Below, in pieces: positions 9,636-20,100 of a DNA stretch of 64,000 nt. This DNA is from an uncultured Lachnospiraceae bacterium. Lineage in GTDB: Bacteria > Bacillota > Clostridia > Lachnospirales > Lachnospiraceae. How positions within the stretch are numbered: the first letter of the stretch is position 1; every line of letters starts with the position of its first letter. The notes below the pieces were generated by a model. That model saw only the letters and a list, made by a program, of their open reading frames with translations, had not been told where the DNA came from and searched no databases. A program made the translations under genes and the position numbers. Where the stretch lies: NCBI GenBank assembly GCA_947652735.1, contig CANTEG010000014.1, positions 1-64,000 of the forward strand. Direction: 5' to 3'.

Positions 9636-11696
9636 TTGGGAAATTTTTTGAAGAATTTATATATAGCCGAGAAGCCAAGTGTAGCCAGGGAATTTGCAAA
9701 GGCTCTCGGCGTAAAGGGTGCGGATAACGCAGGTGCAAGGACAGGGTACATAGAGACGGAGGAGTCCGTTATTACTTGGTGTGTGGGACATTTGATAACA
9801 ATGAGTTACCCTGATGCATATAATTCTGAGTTGAAAAGATGGAGTATGGATACGATTCCGTTTATCCCTGATGATTTTAAATATGAGGTAATAAAACCTG
9901 CGGAAAATCAGTATAATGTTGTGAAAAAGCTTCTAAACCGCGAGGATGTGGGCTGTATATATGTTTGTACCGACTCCGGACGTGAGGGAGAGTATATATA
10001 CAGGCTGGTGGATAAAATGGCACAGGTAAGTGAGGAAAAATCCAAGAAACGTGTCTGGATTGACTCACAGACCGAGGAAGAAATACTAAGGGGTATCAAG
10101 GAAGCAAAGGATTTATCCTGCTATGACAGTCTGAGTGATTCTGCATATCTTCGGGCGAAAGAAGACTATCTTATGGGAATTAATTTTTCCAGGGTTCTCA
10201 CATTAAAATACAGCAATACAGTTAAAAATTATTTAAAGTGTGATAAATGTGTCATTGCAGTAGGTCGTGTAATGACATGTGTTCTTGGCATGATAGTAAA
10301 GCGTGAGCGGGAAATAAGAGAATTTGTCCCGACACCGTTTTACAGGGTAATTGCATCTATGGACGGAATAGAGGCAGAGTGGAAGGCTGTGGAAGGCAGC
10401 AGCTACTTTGAGTCTCCATTACTTTATAAGGAAAACGGATTTAAGAAGGAGGAATCGGCAAAGGAGCTGATACAAAAGCTTACCGCATCAGAGCCGATAA
10501 GTCTTTTGGTAGAAAAGGCAGATAAAAAGACGGAAAAAAAGGCACCTCCCATGCTGTATAACCTTGCAGAACTTCAAAATGACTGTTCGGCAATGTTTAA
10601 AATAAGTCCTACGGATACACTTAATATTGTGCAGGAGCTTTATGAGAAAAAGCTTGTCACATATCCAAGAACGGATGCCAGGGTATTGTCAACTGCTGTC
10701 TCAAAAGAAATATATAAAAACATAGGCGGACTTAAGAAATATACTCCTCTTGCCCCATATGCAGATAATATAATGAATCAGGGCGGATATAAGGGTATTG
10801 CAAAGTCAAAATATGTAAATGACAAGCAGATTACGGACCATTATGCCATAATACCTACAGGACAGGGCTTTGGTGCATTGGGAAGTCTCTCGGAAACTGC
10901 AAAGAAAGTATACGATATCATTGCAAGACGGTTCTTAAGCATATTTTATCCTGCCGCACAATATGAAAAAATCTCATTGACACTTACAAGGTCAATCATA
11001 GACGGGCAGGACAAAAAAACCGAACATTTCTTTGCAAGCTTCAAGCGTCTTGTCTCACCGGGATATCTTCAGATAGCCGTGTCAGGCAAAAAAGAATCTG
11101 AAGAAAAAATCTCACCTGAAAAAATGGAAATGCTGAATGGCATTAAAAAAGGTCAGTATATAGATGTTAAGGAATTTAATATCAAGGAGGGTGAGACTAC
11201 GGCACCTAAAAGATATTCCTCAGGAACGCTTATACTTGCAATGGAAAATGCGGGACAGCTTATAGAGGATGAGGAATTAAGAAGTCAGATAAAAGGAAGC
11301 GGTATAGGCACAAGTGCCACACGGGACAGTATCATTACAAAGCTTGTGACAAATAAATATATTAACCTGAACAAAAAAACCCAGATTGTAACACCTACAT
11401 TTATGGGGGAAATAATATACGATGTAGTGTACTATTCCATTAACAGCCTGCTCCGTGCTGAGATGACGGCAAGCTGGGAAAAAGGGCTTACAGGTGTGGC
11501 GGACGGAACCATATCAAAGGAAGAATACACAGAAAAAATGAACAGCTTTGTAATAAGCAACACGGAGCTTGTAAAGCGTCTTGATAACCAATACAAAATT
11601 AAGAACATCTTTGATTTGTCTAAACCGTATTATGAGGAAAAACAGCCAAAGCAAAGAAAGAAGTCAACAAAAAAGGAAAGCAAAATAAAGGAATAA
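9636..11696 (+). CDS. topB: DNA topoisomerase III (type IA)
   Basis: Relaxes and decatenates negatively supercoiled DNA through single-strand passage. The N-terminus is a TOPRIM domain (LYIAEKPSVAREFAKALG) with the metal-binding acidic cluster DSGREGE from residue 113. The active-site tyrosine is Tyr343 in TYPRTDAR. The 686-residue length fits TopB, without the zinc-finger tail of TopA, and the C-terminus is a lysine-rich tail. The start is uncertain. TTG at 9636 has AGGAG 7 nt upstream, and TTG at 9648 (12 nt after a second AGGAG) would give the shorter MKNLYIAEKPS. Neither is ATG. Confidence 0.93.
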   Translation: MGNFLKNLYIAEKPSVAREFAKALGVKGADNAGARTGYIETEESVITWCVGHLITMSYPDAYNSELKRWSMDTIPFIPDDFKYEVIKPAENQYNVVKKLLNREDVGCIYVCTDSGREGEYIYRLVDKMAQVSEEKSKKRVWIDSQTEEEILRGIKEAKDLSCYDSLSDSAYLRAKEDYLMGINFSRVLTLKYSNTVKNYLKCDKCVIAVGRVMTCVLGMIVKREREIREFVPTPFYRVIASMDGIEAEWKAVEGSSYFESPLLYKENGFKKEESAKELIQKLTASEPISLLVEKADKKTEKKAPPMLYNLAELQNDCSAMFKISPTDTLNIVQELYEKKLVTYPRTDARVLSTAVSKEIYKNIGGLKKYTPLAPYADNIMNQGGYKGIAKSKYVNDKQITDHYAIIPTGQGFGALGSLSETAKKVYDIIARRFLSIFYPAAQYEKISLTLTRSIIDGQDKKTEHFFASFKRLVSPGYLQIAVSGKKESEEKISPEKMEMLNGIKKGQYIDVKEFNIKEGETTAPKRYSSGTLILAMENAGQLIEDEELRSQIKGSGIGTSATRDSIITKLVTNKYINLNKKTQIVTPTFMGEIIYDVVYYSINSLLRAEMTASWEKGLTGVADGTISKEEYTEKMNSFVISNTELVKRLDNQYKIKNIFDLSKPYYEEKQPKQRKKSTKKESKIKE

Positions 11697-11709
11697 AGAG
11701 GTATTTGTG

Positions 11710-12399
11710 ATGGGTATGGTATCAGAAATAACAATAAAAAATATGTATAGTCTTGAACACACAATGGCAGGAAAATACTTGGCAGAGCTCGCTTATCCGT
11801 GGGAGGCACTTCCACATATCAAGTATTATATCATGGAGATAGGGAAAACGCTTAGCAGTGATGAGTATGACGAAGTTTCCCCAAATGTGTGGATACACAA
11901 AAGTGCAAAGGTATTTGACTCAGCATATATTGCAGGACCTGCAATCATAGGACCTGAGACAGAGGTAAGACAGTGTGCATTCATAAGGGGAAATGCACTT
12001 GTAGGCGCAGGATGTGTAGTTGGAAATTCCACGGAGCTTAAAAACGTAATCATATTTGATAATGTTCAGGTGCCGCACTATAACTATGTGGGAGATTCTG
12101 TGCTTGGATATAAATCACACATGGGAGCAGGCTCCATTACATCAAATGTAAAAAGTGACAAAACAATTGTACATGTAAAGGGAACAAACAAAGAGGGAAA
12201 CTTTGATATAGATACGGGCTTAAAAAAGTTTGGTGCCATGCTTGGGGACTTTGTGGAGGTAGGCTGTAACAGTGTCTTAAATCCGGGAAGCGTAATCGGA
12301 AGTCACACAAATATATATCCGCTGTCTCCTGTAAGAGGTTATGTACCGTCAGACAGCATATATAAAACTGGCGGAGTCATAGCTGCCAAGTCACAGTAA
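11710..12399 (+). CDS. Left-handed beta-helix (hexapeptide-repeat) nucleotidyltransferase/acyltransferase-like protein
   Basis: From about residue 60 to 200 the protein is built of imperfect hexapeptide repeats (for example SAKVFDSAYIAGPAIIG and VEVGCNSVLNPGSVIG) that form a left-handed parallel beta-helix, as in the C-terminal half of GlmU. No GlmU-type pyrophosphorylase domain is present; the first 60 residues are a short helical region. Members of this group are usually annotated as UDP-N-acetylglucosamine pyrophosphorylase-related. The catalytic activity cannot be fixed from sequence, and a sugar-nucleotide or acetyl-transfer role is only inference. I use the ATG at 11710, with AGAGG 8 nt upstream. 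It follows topB by 13 nt. Its last codons are duplicated downstream (see the tandem repeat). Confidence 0.75.
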   Translation: MGMVSEITIKNMYSLEHTMAGKYLAELAYPWEALPHIKYYIMEIGKTLSSDEYDEVSPNVWIHKSAKVFDSAYIAGPAIIGPETEVRQCAFIRGNALVGAGCVVGNSTELKNVIIFDNVQVPHYNYVGDSVLGYKSHMGAGSITSNVKSDKTIVHVKGTNKEGNFDIDTGLKKFGAMLGDFVEVGCNSVLNPGSVIGSHTNIYPLSPVRGYVPSDSIYKTGGVIAAKSQ

Positions 12400-12464
12400 G
12401 GCTTGCAGTAGGCGAAGTAGTATAACTGCCAAGTCGTAGTAGGGCTTGTAGTGTGCGAAGTAGT
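12379..12464 (+). repeat. Tandem 43-bp duplication across the 3' end of the beta-helix gene
   Basis: Two adjacent 43-nt units (12379-12421 and 12422-12464) match at 36 of 43 positions. The first unit contains the last codons and the stop of the beta-helix gene; the second lies outside it. Most differences are transitions. This looks like an old slipped-strand or recombination duplication. Confidence 0.8.
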
Positions 12465-12473
12465 ACAAAGTGC

Positions 12474-12620
12474 GCCTCTAGGATACAGCTTATACAGTAA
12501 TGTAAAAACCGTTTGAAGACGTCGGTATTTAGGTGCCGTATTTGGGCACTTATGTACCGCTACGTCTGAGACGAGTGAAAACGAGTTCTTATGTTACTGT
12601 ATAAGCTGTATCCTAGAGGC
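12474..12620. repeat. 147-bp element with perfect 27-bp inverted repeats and a structured interior
   Basis: The arms at 12474-12500 and 12594-12620 are exactly complementary over 27 bp. The 93-nt interior can fold further: agacgt/acgtct with cggta/taccg, an inner gtgcc/ggcac hairpin and a possible cgttt/aaacg pairing. There is no T-run after the stem, so it is not a simple terminator. It sits between two convergent genes. It could be a small mobile or REP-like element, or a structured RNA. No flanking target duplication is visible. Confidence 0.75.
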
Positions 12621-12635
12621 AGCATAAGTCCAACC

Positions 12636-13082
12636 TTATTTTACCTCGGCAGGAACAAGCGCCTGTTTTACCGCCTCCATGATAATGATGGAAGTATATT
12701 GTGTGTCACTGGAATAGGTGATTTCACTGAGTGAGTTGACACTGGTTATCTGAGAGTTTATTTCGTCAAGCGATGGAGTTATAAGCGGATACATTGCAGT
12801 TACGGTTTCGTCGAGATTTTTAATATCCACGTGAGAAATTGCATCCTTGTCAACGGTGACGCATACCTGAAGCTGGGCGCCTCCTAAATTGAGCGACGAG
12901 GTATAAATGCCGGGAGCATATGTAGTTACAGCTTCGGTACTTGATGTCTCATTTTCAGGTTTATCATTTGGACTGAACATGTAAAAAAGCAGGAGCACTA
13001 AAAGTACGCCAAGAATAATAAATATACCTGTGTAAATCAGCTCTTTTGACTTAAGGACAATTATTTTGGTATTAGAAGACAT
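12636..13082 (-). CDS. Membrane-anchored FMN_bind-like protein
   Basis: The 148-residue product has a cytoplasmic start, one membrane segment (about residues 16-38) and an extracytoplasmic domain of about 100 residues. That domain resembles the FMN_bind fold, in which a threonine of an SGAT-type motif carries covalent FMN. Here the corresponding stretch reads SLSEITYSS followed by EAVKQALV, so the flavinylation motif is degenerate and flavin attachment is doubtful. The start is the second possible ATG (13082), because GGGGAG lies 8 nt before it while the first ATG has no ribosome binding site. It lies 71 nt downstream of the phosphoribosyltransferase-like gene on the same strand and may be co-transcribed. 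Confidence 0.65.
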   Translation of the reverse strand: MSSNTKIIVLKSKELIYTGIFIILGVLLVLLLFYMFSPNDKPENETSSTEAVTTYAPGIYTSSLNLGGAQLQVCVTVDKDAISHVDIKNLDETVTAMYPLITPSLDEINSQITSVNSLSEITYSSDTQYTSIIIMEAVKQALVPAEVK

Positions 13083-13153
13083 AATAAAACTCCCCATTAA
13101 GATTATTATTAAATATATTCTCGATGAGGAGCTTTTATGCTTATATATGACAT

Positions 13154-13795
13154 TTAAAATTTTGCATAGCCAAAGCTGTTTACAATTGCATTAATTGAAT
13201 GGTTACCCTTGCACAGCGGACAATCGGATGCAGGATAAGTGGCATAATCAGGGATATCCGCACTTGTGAATATTGTATTTATCTTTTGACCGTAAATTTC
13301 ATTTGCGGCTGAGAAAATAGACGATACACCTGCAATGTGCCCACCGTAGTACTCTAAGCATTCAAGTGCTGTTCGTACAGTTTTGCCTGTGGTGGCAGTG
13401 GCAAGAAGGACAAGTATATTTTTGTCCTTAATCATTGGCATATAATTTTCTCTGAAAATCAATTGCCCTACAGAATTTTGTTCTGGTGTAATTATATAAA
13501 CTGTTTTATGCATGTTGGCAGAAAGAATTCCTGCACTTGTAAGCTCATCAGCAAGGTATGCACCTATGATGTCAGTACCGTCAAGGCAAATAATGGTATC
13601 GACAACTGTACTTGCCACATACTCCTGTACAAGAGCTTTTGCGGCAGCCTTTGCTTCATTTCTTCTTGTCTTTAGGGTGGTCATATCTATATAGTAATTG
13701 ATATGTGATGATGAAGTAACAAAGTGTCCCGGTGTAACCTTTAATGCAATCAGGTTGTTGTACCGGGAATAAATATTTAAATAGTTAGTGTTCAT
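13154..13795 (-). CDS. Phosphoribosyltransferase-fold protein with degenerate PRPP motif
   Basis: The 213-residue protein has the type I phosphoribosyltransferase layout, most like orotate phosphoribosyltransferase. The PRPP-binding motif, normally a hydrophobic stretch plus two acidic residues and TTG(K/G)T, reads ILVLLATATTGKT: the loop is kept but both acidic residues are replaced. A CPLCKGNHS motif near the C-terminus could bind a metal. With no acidic pair it may be a regulator or a non-canonical enzyme rather than PyrE. An AGGGGGA ribosome binding site and a good promoter precede it. Confidence 0.65.
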   Translation of the reverse strand: MNTNYLNIYSRYNNLIALKVTPGHFVTSSSHINYYIDMTTLKTRRNEAKAAAKALVQEYVASTVVDTIICLDGTDIIGAYLADELTSAGILSANMHKTVYIITPEQNSVGQLIFRENYMPMIKDKNILVLLATATTGKTVRTALECLEYYGGHIAGVSSIFSAANEIYGQKINTIFTSADIPDYATYPASDCPLCKGNHSINAIVNSFGYAKF

Positions 13796-13826
13796 AGCGT
13801 CCCCCTTATAATGGTATTATCAATTC

Positions 13827-13855
13827 ATTATACAATTTAAACGGACGTATGGCAA
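13827..13855 (-). promoter_or_regulatory. Sigma-A-type promoter for the phosphoribosyltransferase-like gene
   Basis: On the minus strand TTGCCA and TATAAT are separated by exactly 17 bp, 31 nt upstream of the start codon. The divergent addB gene begins 20 nt beyond the -35 box, so the two promoters may overlap. Confidence 0.75.
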
Positions 13856-13874
13856 GAATAAACGGAGGTGAAAT

Positions 13875-16800
13875 ATGTCTGTTCAGTTTGTGCTCGGAGC
13901 TTCAGGCTCAGGTAAATCAACGTTTATATATAATAAAATAATAGAGGATTCACTGAAAAATAAAGATATCAACTATATACTCCTTGTTCCTGAGCAGTCT
14001 TCGATGATGCTCCAAAGGAAGATAGTCGAGCTGCATCCGGCAGGAGGAACCATGAATATAGATGTGATAGGCTTTAACCGTCTTGCCTATAGAGTATTTG
14101 ATGAATTGGGAAAAAAGAACAGTAAGGTGCTTGAGGATTTTGGTAAGAGCATGCTGATAAGACAGGTGGCAGGGAGTATAAGGGACGAGCTTCAGATATA
14201 TGGGTCATCCCTTGACAAGCCTGGTTTTATTGATGAGGTAAAATCCCTTATGTCGGAGCTTTACCAGTATGATATTAAAAAAAATAAAATAGATGAAATG
14301 ATAGAGAGCCTGAAAAACGGGAGTGATGGGACATCGCTGCTTGAAAAAAAGCTGACGGATATGTCCCTTATTTACAATACATTTTCTAAAAGACTTGGAG
14401 ATGAGTATATTGTGGCAGAGGAGATAACGGAGCTTCTGGTACAGTGTATACCGTCATCTGAGCGTATCAAAAAAAGTGTTATTGTCATGGACGGTTTTAC
14501 GGGCTTTACACCAATTCAGCTTTTGGTAGTTGAGCAGCTTATGATTCATGCCATAAAAGTTTATTCTGTGCTTACGATAGACAGAGAGAACTGTGACAGA
14601 GAAAATGTAGCAGAACATGAGCTTTTTTATCTGACAACAAAGACAATAAAGAGTATTTGTGACAGAGCAAAGGCAAACAACATTTCCGTTATGGATGATA
14701 TATTTGTGGAAGGAAATACAGGTAAGGGCAGTGCTGAGCTGTCATGGCTGGAAGCGAACATATTCAGATATCCGTATAGGAAGTATGAGGGTAAGGTTGA
14801 AAATATTGCCATAACCCGTTATGAAAATATGAGGGAAGAAATTGTAGGAGCAGCCTCAATCATAAGAAATCTTGTCCGAAACGAAGGATACAGATATAAG
14901 GATTTTGCCATTATTACGGGTGCGCTGACTCAGGCGGAGGGGCTTGTTAATCAGCTCATGCCAAAGTACGATATACCTTATTTTTTGGATTACAGTATGC
15001 CCGTAAAAAATAATCCCTTTATAGATGGAATATGTCATGCGATTCGCTGCATTGATGACGGCTTTTCCTATGACAGTATGTTTGCATTTTTAAAGTCAGG
15101 GGCAGCAAATGAGCTTGATGACAGTGACATAGAGCTTATGGATAATTATGTGCTTTCCAAGGGAATAAAAGGACTTTGGATGTGGCAGAGAGAATGGGGA
15201 GAGGAGCTTGACTACGCAAGGGAGTGCGTCTTGGAGATATTTGCTCCGTTTATAAGAGACAAAGGATTGCTTAAATGTGCAACAATTGCAGATTTTGTAA
15301 ATGCAGTTTTGAGGTTTATGGAAAGGCTTGACTATGAAAATAGGTTGAGCCTTGCAGCAGCCAAATATGAGGAGGCAGGAAATCATGAGCTGGCAAAGCT
15401 CTACGAAAAGCTTAATGAAAAAATCGGGGAAATACTTGACAAAATGCTTCAGATTATGGCGGATGAAATAGTGTCCATAGATGAGTTTTATGAGCTGTTT
15501 GAGTTAGGGCTTAAGGATGTTAAAATGGGTATCATTCCGTCAACACTTGATATGGTTATCGTTGGTGACATAACAAGAACCAGACTTGACAGTATAAAGG
15601 TGCTTTTTATGCTTGATGCAAATGATGGTATTATTCCGTCTCAGGGAAATCCCGCACAGATAATCAGTGACAGGGATAAGGAAAAGCTTTTGGAACTTGG
15701 CTATGAACTGGCCCCTACGGATAAAATAAACGTGTATGTGGAACAGTTTTATTTGTATATGAACATGACAAAGCCACAGGATAGATTGTACATTTCTTAT
15801 GTGATGACTAACACGGATAATGAGACAATGCGTCCGTCCTATATCATAGAAAGAATATGTAACATTTTTCCTGCGCTTACGGTTGATGACGGAAAAAAGG
15901 CTTCGGAAATCGTAACGACAAGGGAAGCTTCCGTGGAAATACTGATATGTTTTTTGAAAAAACTTATGGAGGGAGATACCCAAAGCCTAAATAAGCTGAA
16001 CAGTCTATACAGGCTGTACAGTGATTTGGGAGAACATGAACTTCTTGATATTGTGAGGAGTGGGATTGAGTACAGTAATATCCCCAAGAGCCTTACCGAG
16101 GACGTTTACGGTCTGATACGGCTTAAGCTTTCTACCCAGTCGGTGTCAAGACTGGAACAATATGCAGGCTGTGCCTACAGCTATTTCTTAAAATACATAT
16201 TGGGACTTCGGGAACGGCAGATTAAGGAGCTCAATACTATAAGCATCGGAAATATACTGCACAGTGCTATGGAGCGGCTGTACAGGCATGTACACGACAA
16301 CATGGGAAATGACTGGGAGGGGCTTTCCTGTAATGAGAGGGATAAGCTTGTGGAAGCATTTGTTGGAAATGCATTTGAGGCAGAATTTGATGATGATGAC
16401 GGCAGGATAAAGTATCTGAAACAGGTTTTAATCCGCATAGGAAAAAGAACAGCGGAAATGTTGAAAAACATAACTTGTAAGGATATGCTTAAGCCTGAGT
16501 TTTTTGAATACAAATTTGAACAACCCTTGGAGCATGAAAATGCGGCACCTGTGACTCTCAAGGGTGTGGTTGACAGGGGAGATGTATTTTTTGATAAGGA
16601 ACAGGGGCTTGTAAGACTAAGAATCATAGATTATAAGTCAGGTGATTATGACTTTAAGATAAATGAGCTTTATGAGGGGCTTCAGCTTCAGCTTGCGGTA
16701 TACATGAATGTAATGGTTGAGCTTGTGAAAGAGCAGTACAGCAAAGGCAGTGCAGGAGAATTAAAAATAGTCCCCGAAGGAATGTATTATTACCAGTTTA

Positions 16801-17159
16801 AGGACCCGTATGTGGATGCCTCTGACGAGACTAAGGCACTGGCAGAAAGGGAAAAGAAGCTTATATTAAAGGGGATAGGCAATGCTGACGGTATGGTTAA
16901 TACCATAGCAGACTTTGCCATGAAAAAGGCAGGAGAGCTTGCTGATGAAATACTGGATGGCGATATAAGCAAAAACCCTGTTGTGAATAAGCAAAAAGCC
17001 GCCTGTGAATACTGTCCGTACAAATCGGTTTGTAGATTTGATGACAGGTATGGTGGAAATAAATATCGGCATATGAGATACGGAAGCAGTGACAGGGAGC
17101 TTGTATATAATAAGATTGTATCAAGCTTGGGAGGAAAACCAAATGGCATGGACGGATGA
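13875..17159 (+). CDS. addB: ATP-dependent helicase/nuclease subunit B
   Basis: Subunit of the AddAB complex that processes double-strand breaks for RecA loading, the Firmicutes counterpart of RecBCD. The 1094-residue protein begins with a Walker A motif (GASGSGKST, residues 8-16). It ends with a RecB-type nuclease domain (IIDYKSGD, Asp919 and Lys921). The four cysteines that bind the Fe-S cluster in this family are visible: Cys766 (YAGCAYSYF) and Cys1044, Cys1047, Cys1053 (CEYCPYKSVC). GGAGG precedes the ATG. The gene overlaps addA by 17 nt. Confidence 0.96.
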   Translation: MSVQFVLGASGSGKSTFIYNKIIEDSLKNKDINYILLVPEQSSMMLQRKIVELHPAGGTMNIDVIGFNRLAYRVFDELGKKNSKVLEDFGKSMLIRQVAGSIRDELQIYGSSLDKPGFIDEVKSLMSELYQYDIKKNKIDEMIESLKNGSDGTSLLEKKLTDMSLIYNTFSKRLGDEYIVAEEITELLVQCIPSSERIKKSVIVMDGFTGFTPIQLLVVEQLMIHAIKVYSVLTIDRENCDRENVAEHELFYLTTKTIKSICDRAKANNISVMDDIFVEGNTGKGSAELSWLEANIFRYPYRKYEGKVENIAITRYENMREEIVGAASIIRNLVRNEGYRYKDFAIITGALTQAEGLVNQLMPKYDIPYFLDYSMPVKNNPFIDGICHAIRCIDDGFSYDSMFAFLKSGAANELDDSDIELMDNYVLSKGIKGLWMWQREWGEELDYARECVLEIFAPFIRDKGLLKCATIADFVNAVLRFMERLDYENRLSLAAAKYEEAGNHELAKLYEKLNEKIGEILDKMLQIMADEIVSIDEFYELFELGLKDVKMGIIPSTLDMVIVGDITRTRLDSIKVLFMLDANDGIIPSQGNPAQIISDRDKEKLLELGYELAPTDKINVYVEQFYLYMNMTKPQDRLYISYVMTNTDNETMRPSYIIERICNIFPALTVDDGKKASEIVTTREASVEILICFLKKLMEGDTQSLNKLNSLYRLYSDLGEHELLDIVRSGIEYSNIPKSLTEDVYGLIRLKLSTQSVSRLEQYAGCAYSYFLKYILGLRERQIKELNTISIGNILHSAMERLYRHVHDNMGNDWEGLSCNERDKLVEAFVGNAFEAEFDDDDGRIKYLKQVLIRIGKRTAEMLKNITCKDMLKPEFFEYKFEQPLEHENAAPVTLKGVVDRGDVFFDKEQGLVRLRIIDYKSGDYDFKINELYEGLQLQLAVYMNVMVELVKEQYSKGSAGELKIVPEGMYYYQFKDPYVDASDETKALAEREKKLILKGIGNADGMVNTIADFAMKKAGELADEILDGDISKNPVVNKQKAACEYCPYKSVCRFDDRYGGNKYRHMRYGSSDRELVYNKIVSSLGGKPNGMDG

Positions 17160-20100
17160 ACAACAAAGTGCAATCAATTTACGGGATAAAAATATTCTTG
17201 TATCGGCAGCCGCAGGTTCAGGAAAAACGGCGGTGCTTGTTGAGAGAATATGTAACAGAATATTGGATGAGACAGAGCCTGTGGATATAGACCGCTTTCT
17301 TGTTGTGACCTTCACAAAGGCGGCAGCCGCCCAAATGCGTGACAAAATATCCACAAGACTTTGGAGTGAGCTTGAAAGACGACCTGACAACAGGCATTTA
17401 ACAAAGCAGCTTGCGCTTATAAACAGGGCGGATATAACCACAATCGACAGCTTTTGCTTAAGAATTGTGAAAGAATACTTTAGCCTGCTTGACATAGACT
17501 CGGATTTTGGCATAGGCGACAGGGGAATGATTGAGCTTTTAAAGGCTGACGTTATGGATGCACTCTTTGAAGAAAAATACAACGGAGAACAGGATGCGTG
17601 TTCTGCATTTTTAAGGCTTGTGGATTTGTTTGGAGGAGATAAGGATGACGGAAGCTTAAGAGAGCAGATTTTGAAGATATATAATATGGCGAGCTCATAC
17701 CCTGATCCGATGGAATGGCTTTGTTCGGCAGAGAATGCTTATTGCGTCAATAAGCCAGAGGATTTTGAACGCTTACCGTGGGTAAGGGAGCTTGTTAAAA
17801 TATCAGAAAAAACCGCAGAGGAAGCATGGGAGATGGTTTGCCTTGCGGATGATATTGCAGGTGAAAGTGGAGGACCATATAAAAATAAAGCGGCGGTGGA
17901 ACAGGACAAGGAACTAATAAAAAGGCTTTGTGATGCACATACATACGAAGATGTACATGAGGCGGTGCAGGGCATATCGTGGCAAAGGCTGAAGCCGTGC
18001 AAGGGTGATGAATTTGACGAGGGACTTGTTGCAAAATTTAAGGAGCTTCGTGACGGATACAAAAGCCGCATAAAGTCATTGGATATATTTAAGGCAAGCA
18101 GGCAGGAGGTCATCAGTGAGCTTTCTGAAACAGGCACATATCTTTTGGCACTGGTTCATTTGGTTCGGGAATTTTCCATAAGATTTATGGAGGAAAAAAA
18201 GAAAAGGCATACGATGGAATTTTCTGATATTGAGCATTTTGCCTATAAGCTTTGCTGTGCAGGCTACGAGGAGACACAGGAGAACGGATTTTATGTAAGG
18301 AGAGCCGTGCCTACGGAAATCGGGCGGAGCATCATGGAACGGTATGATGAAATATACATAGACGAATATCAGGATAGCAATTTTCTTCAGGAAGATATTT
18401 TGATGTCCGTTTCCGGTATGTGTGACGGAAAATATAACGTATTTCTCGTGGGTGATGTAAAGCAGAGTATTTATAAATTCAGAATGGCAAGACCTGATTT
18501 GTTTGTGGGCAAGTACGACAGATTTCCTGTGTACAAACAGGAGGAAACTGTGCCTGAGGTGAAAATTGAACTGAAAAATAATTTCCGCTCAAGAGCGGTG
18601 GTATTGGATGCGGTTAATTACTTTTTTTATCAGCTTATGGGACAGGACCTTGGGGGAATCGCATACAACAGTGATGTTGCACTTGTACCGTCAAAGGAAT
18701 ATCCGGTACCAACGGAGAACATGAACGTAAGTGACTGTGCAGAGCTGATGGTTGTTGATATGGATGCCGATGAAGAAGCTGATATGAGAAAGAATCCGCA
18801 AGCTGAAAACGGGGAACAGGTTGAAACCGACAAAATGAAGCTTGAGGCAGCCATGATAGGAAGAAAGATAAAGGAGCTTGTCGGCGGCACATCATCCATG
18901 TATGTGTTTGACGAGGAAAGCAGTGAGTATAGGAAAGCATGCTACAGGGATATCGTAATACTTGTGCGGAGTATTTCGGGATATGGAGATACGCTTTATA
19001 ATATATTATCCGCAATGAACATTCCTGTTTATGTGGAGGACCCGCAGGGGTACTTTGAGGCAACGGAGATAAGGGTTTTGATGTCACTGCTTTCCGTAGT
19101 TGATAATTCAAGACAGGACATTCCCCTTGCGGCAGTACTTATGTCTCCCATAGGGGGGCTGTGTGAAAATGAACTGGCTGTTATATGTGAATATGGGGAT
19201 ACGACACTCAAAAATACACCCCTGCTGTATGATAAATGTATTTGTTATGTGGAAGATAAGGCGGACGATATCAGCCGTAAGCTTGGTGCGTTTTTTGATA
19301 AGCTGAATGGATTAAAGCAGGACAAGATTAGTATGTCCATTTCGGAGCTTCTGCTAAAGGCACTGGATATAACAGGATATTATTATTATGCCCTTGCAAT
19401 GCCAATGGGTGAAAGAAGACGTGCAAATATAAATATGTTAATAGAAAAGGCGAGAAAATTTGAGGACGGAAGCTATAAGGGGCTGTTTAATTTTTTGCGC
19501 TATGTGGAGAAGCTTAAAATAAATGAGGTTGACTTCGGTGAGGCAAACACAATTGGTGATGACGAAGATGTGGTTCGGGTGATGACTATGCATAAAAGCA
19601 AGGGACTGGAATTTCCAATCGTGTTTGTCAGCGGACTTGGAAAGCAGTTTAACATGCAGGACATGAGGGATAATATAATTATCCATGCGGATTATTATTT
19701 GACATCAAAGCTGATGTACAGTGATAAGAGGTATAGAAAAAAGACGGTTATGCGGGATGCGGTAAGTCTCATTATGAAGCATGAGACGCTTGCTGAGGAG
19801 ATGAGAATACTTTACGTTGCCATGACAAGAGCAAAGGAAAAACTAATACTTACAGGTACGGTTGCCTCATATGAGGAAGTGAAAAGTAAGGCGGATACTG
19901 CAAAGCATATTCTCTTACCATACGGTGTAAGAACAGGCGAAAGAACCTTTCTTGGATGGATTTTTGCCTGTATGGAACGGTATGATAAGCTGTGGGATGA
20001 CGATAAGTATGGTGCAAAAATCAACACGGTTATCGTGAAGCCGTCAGAGCTTGTGGGAACAGGCATAAGCGAACAGGCAGAAAAAGCAGTGAATTTAGAT

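Noticed and set aside
12567-12590. Similarity between gagacgagtgaaaacga here and a like stretch near 20874
   Set aside because: The match is under 20 nt with a gap; it may be chance and was not used to link the two repeat elements.
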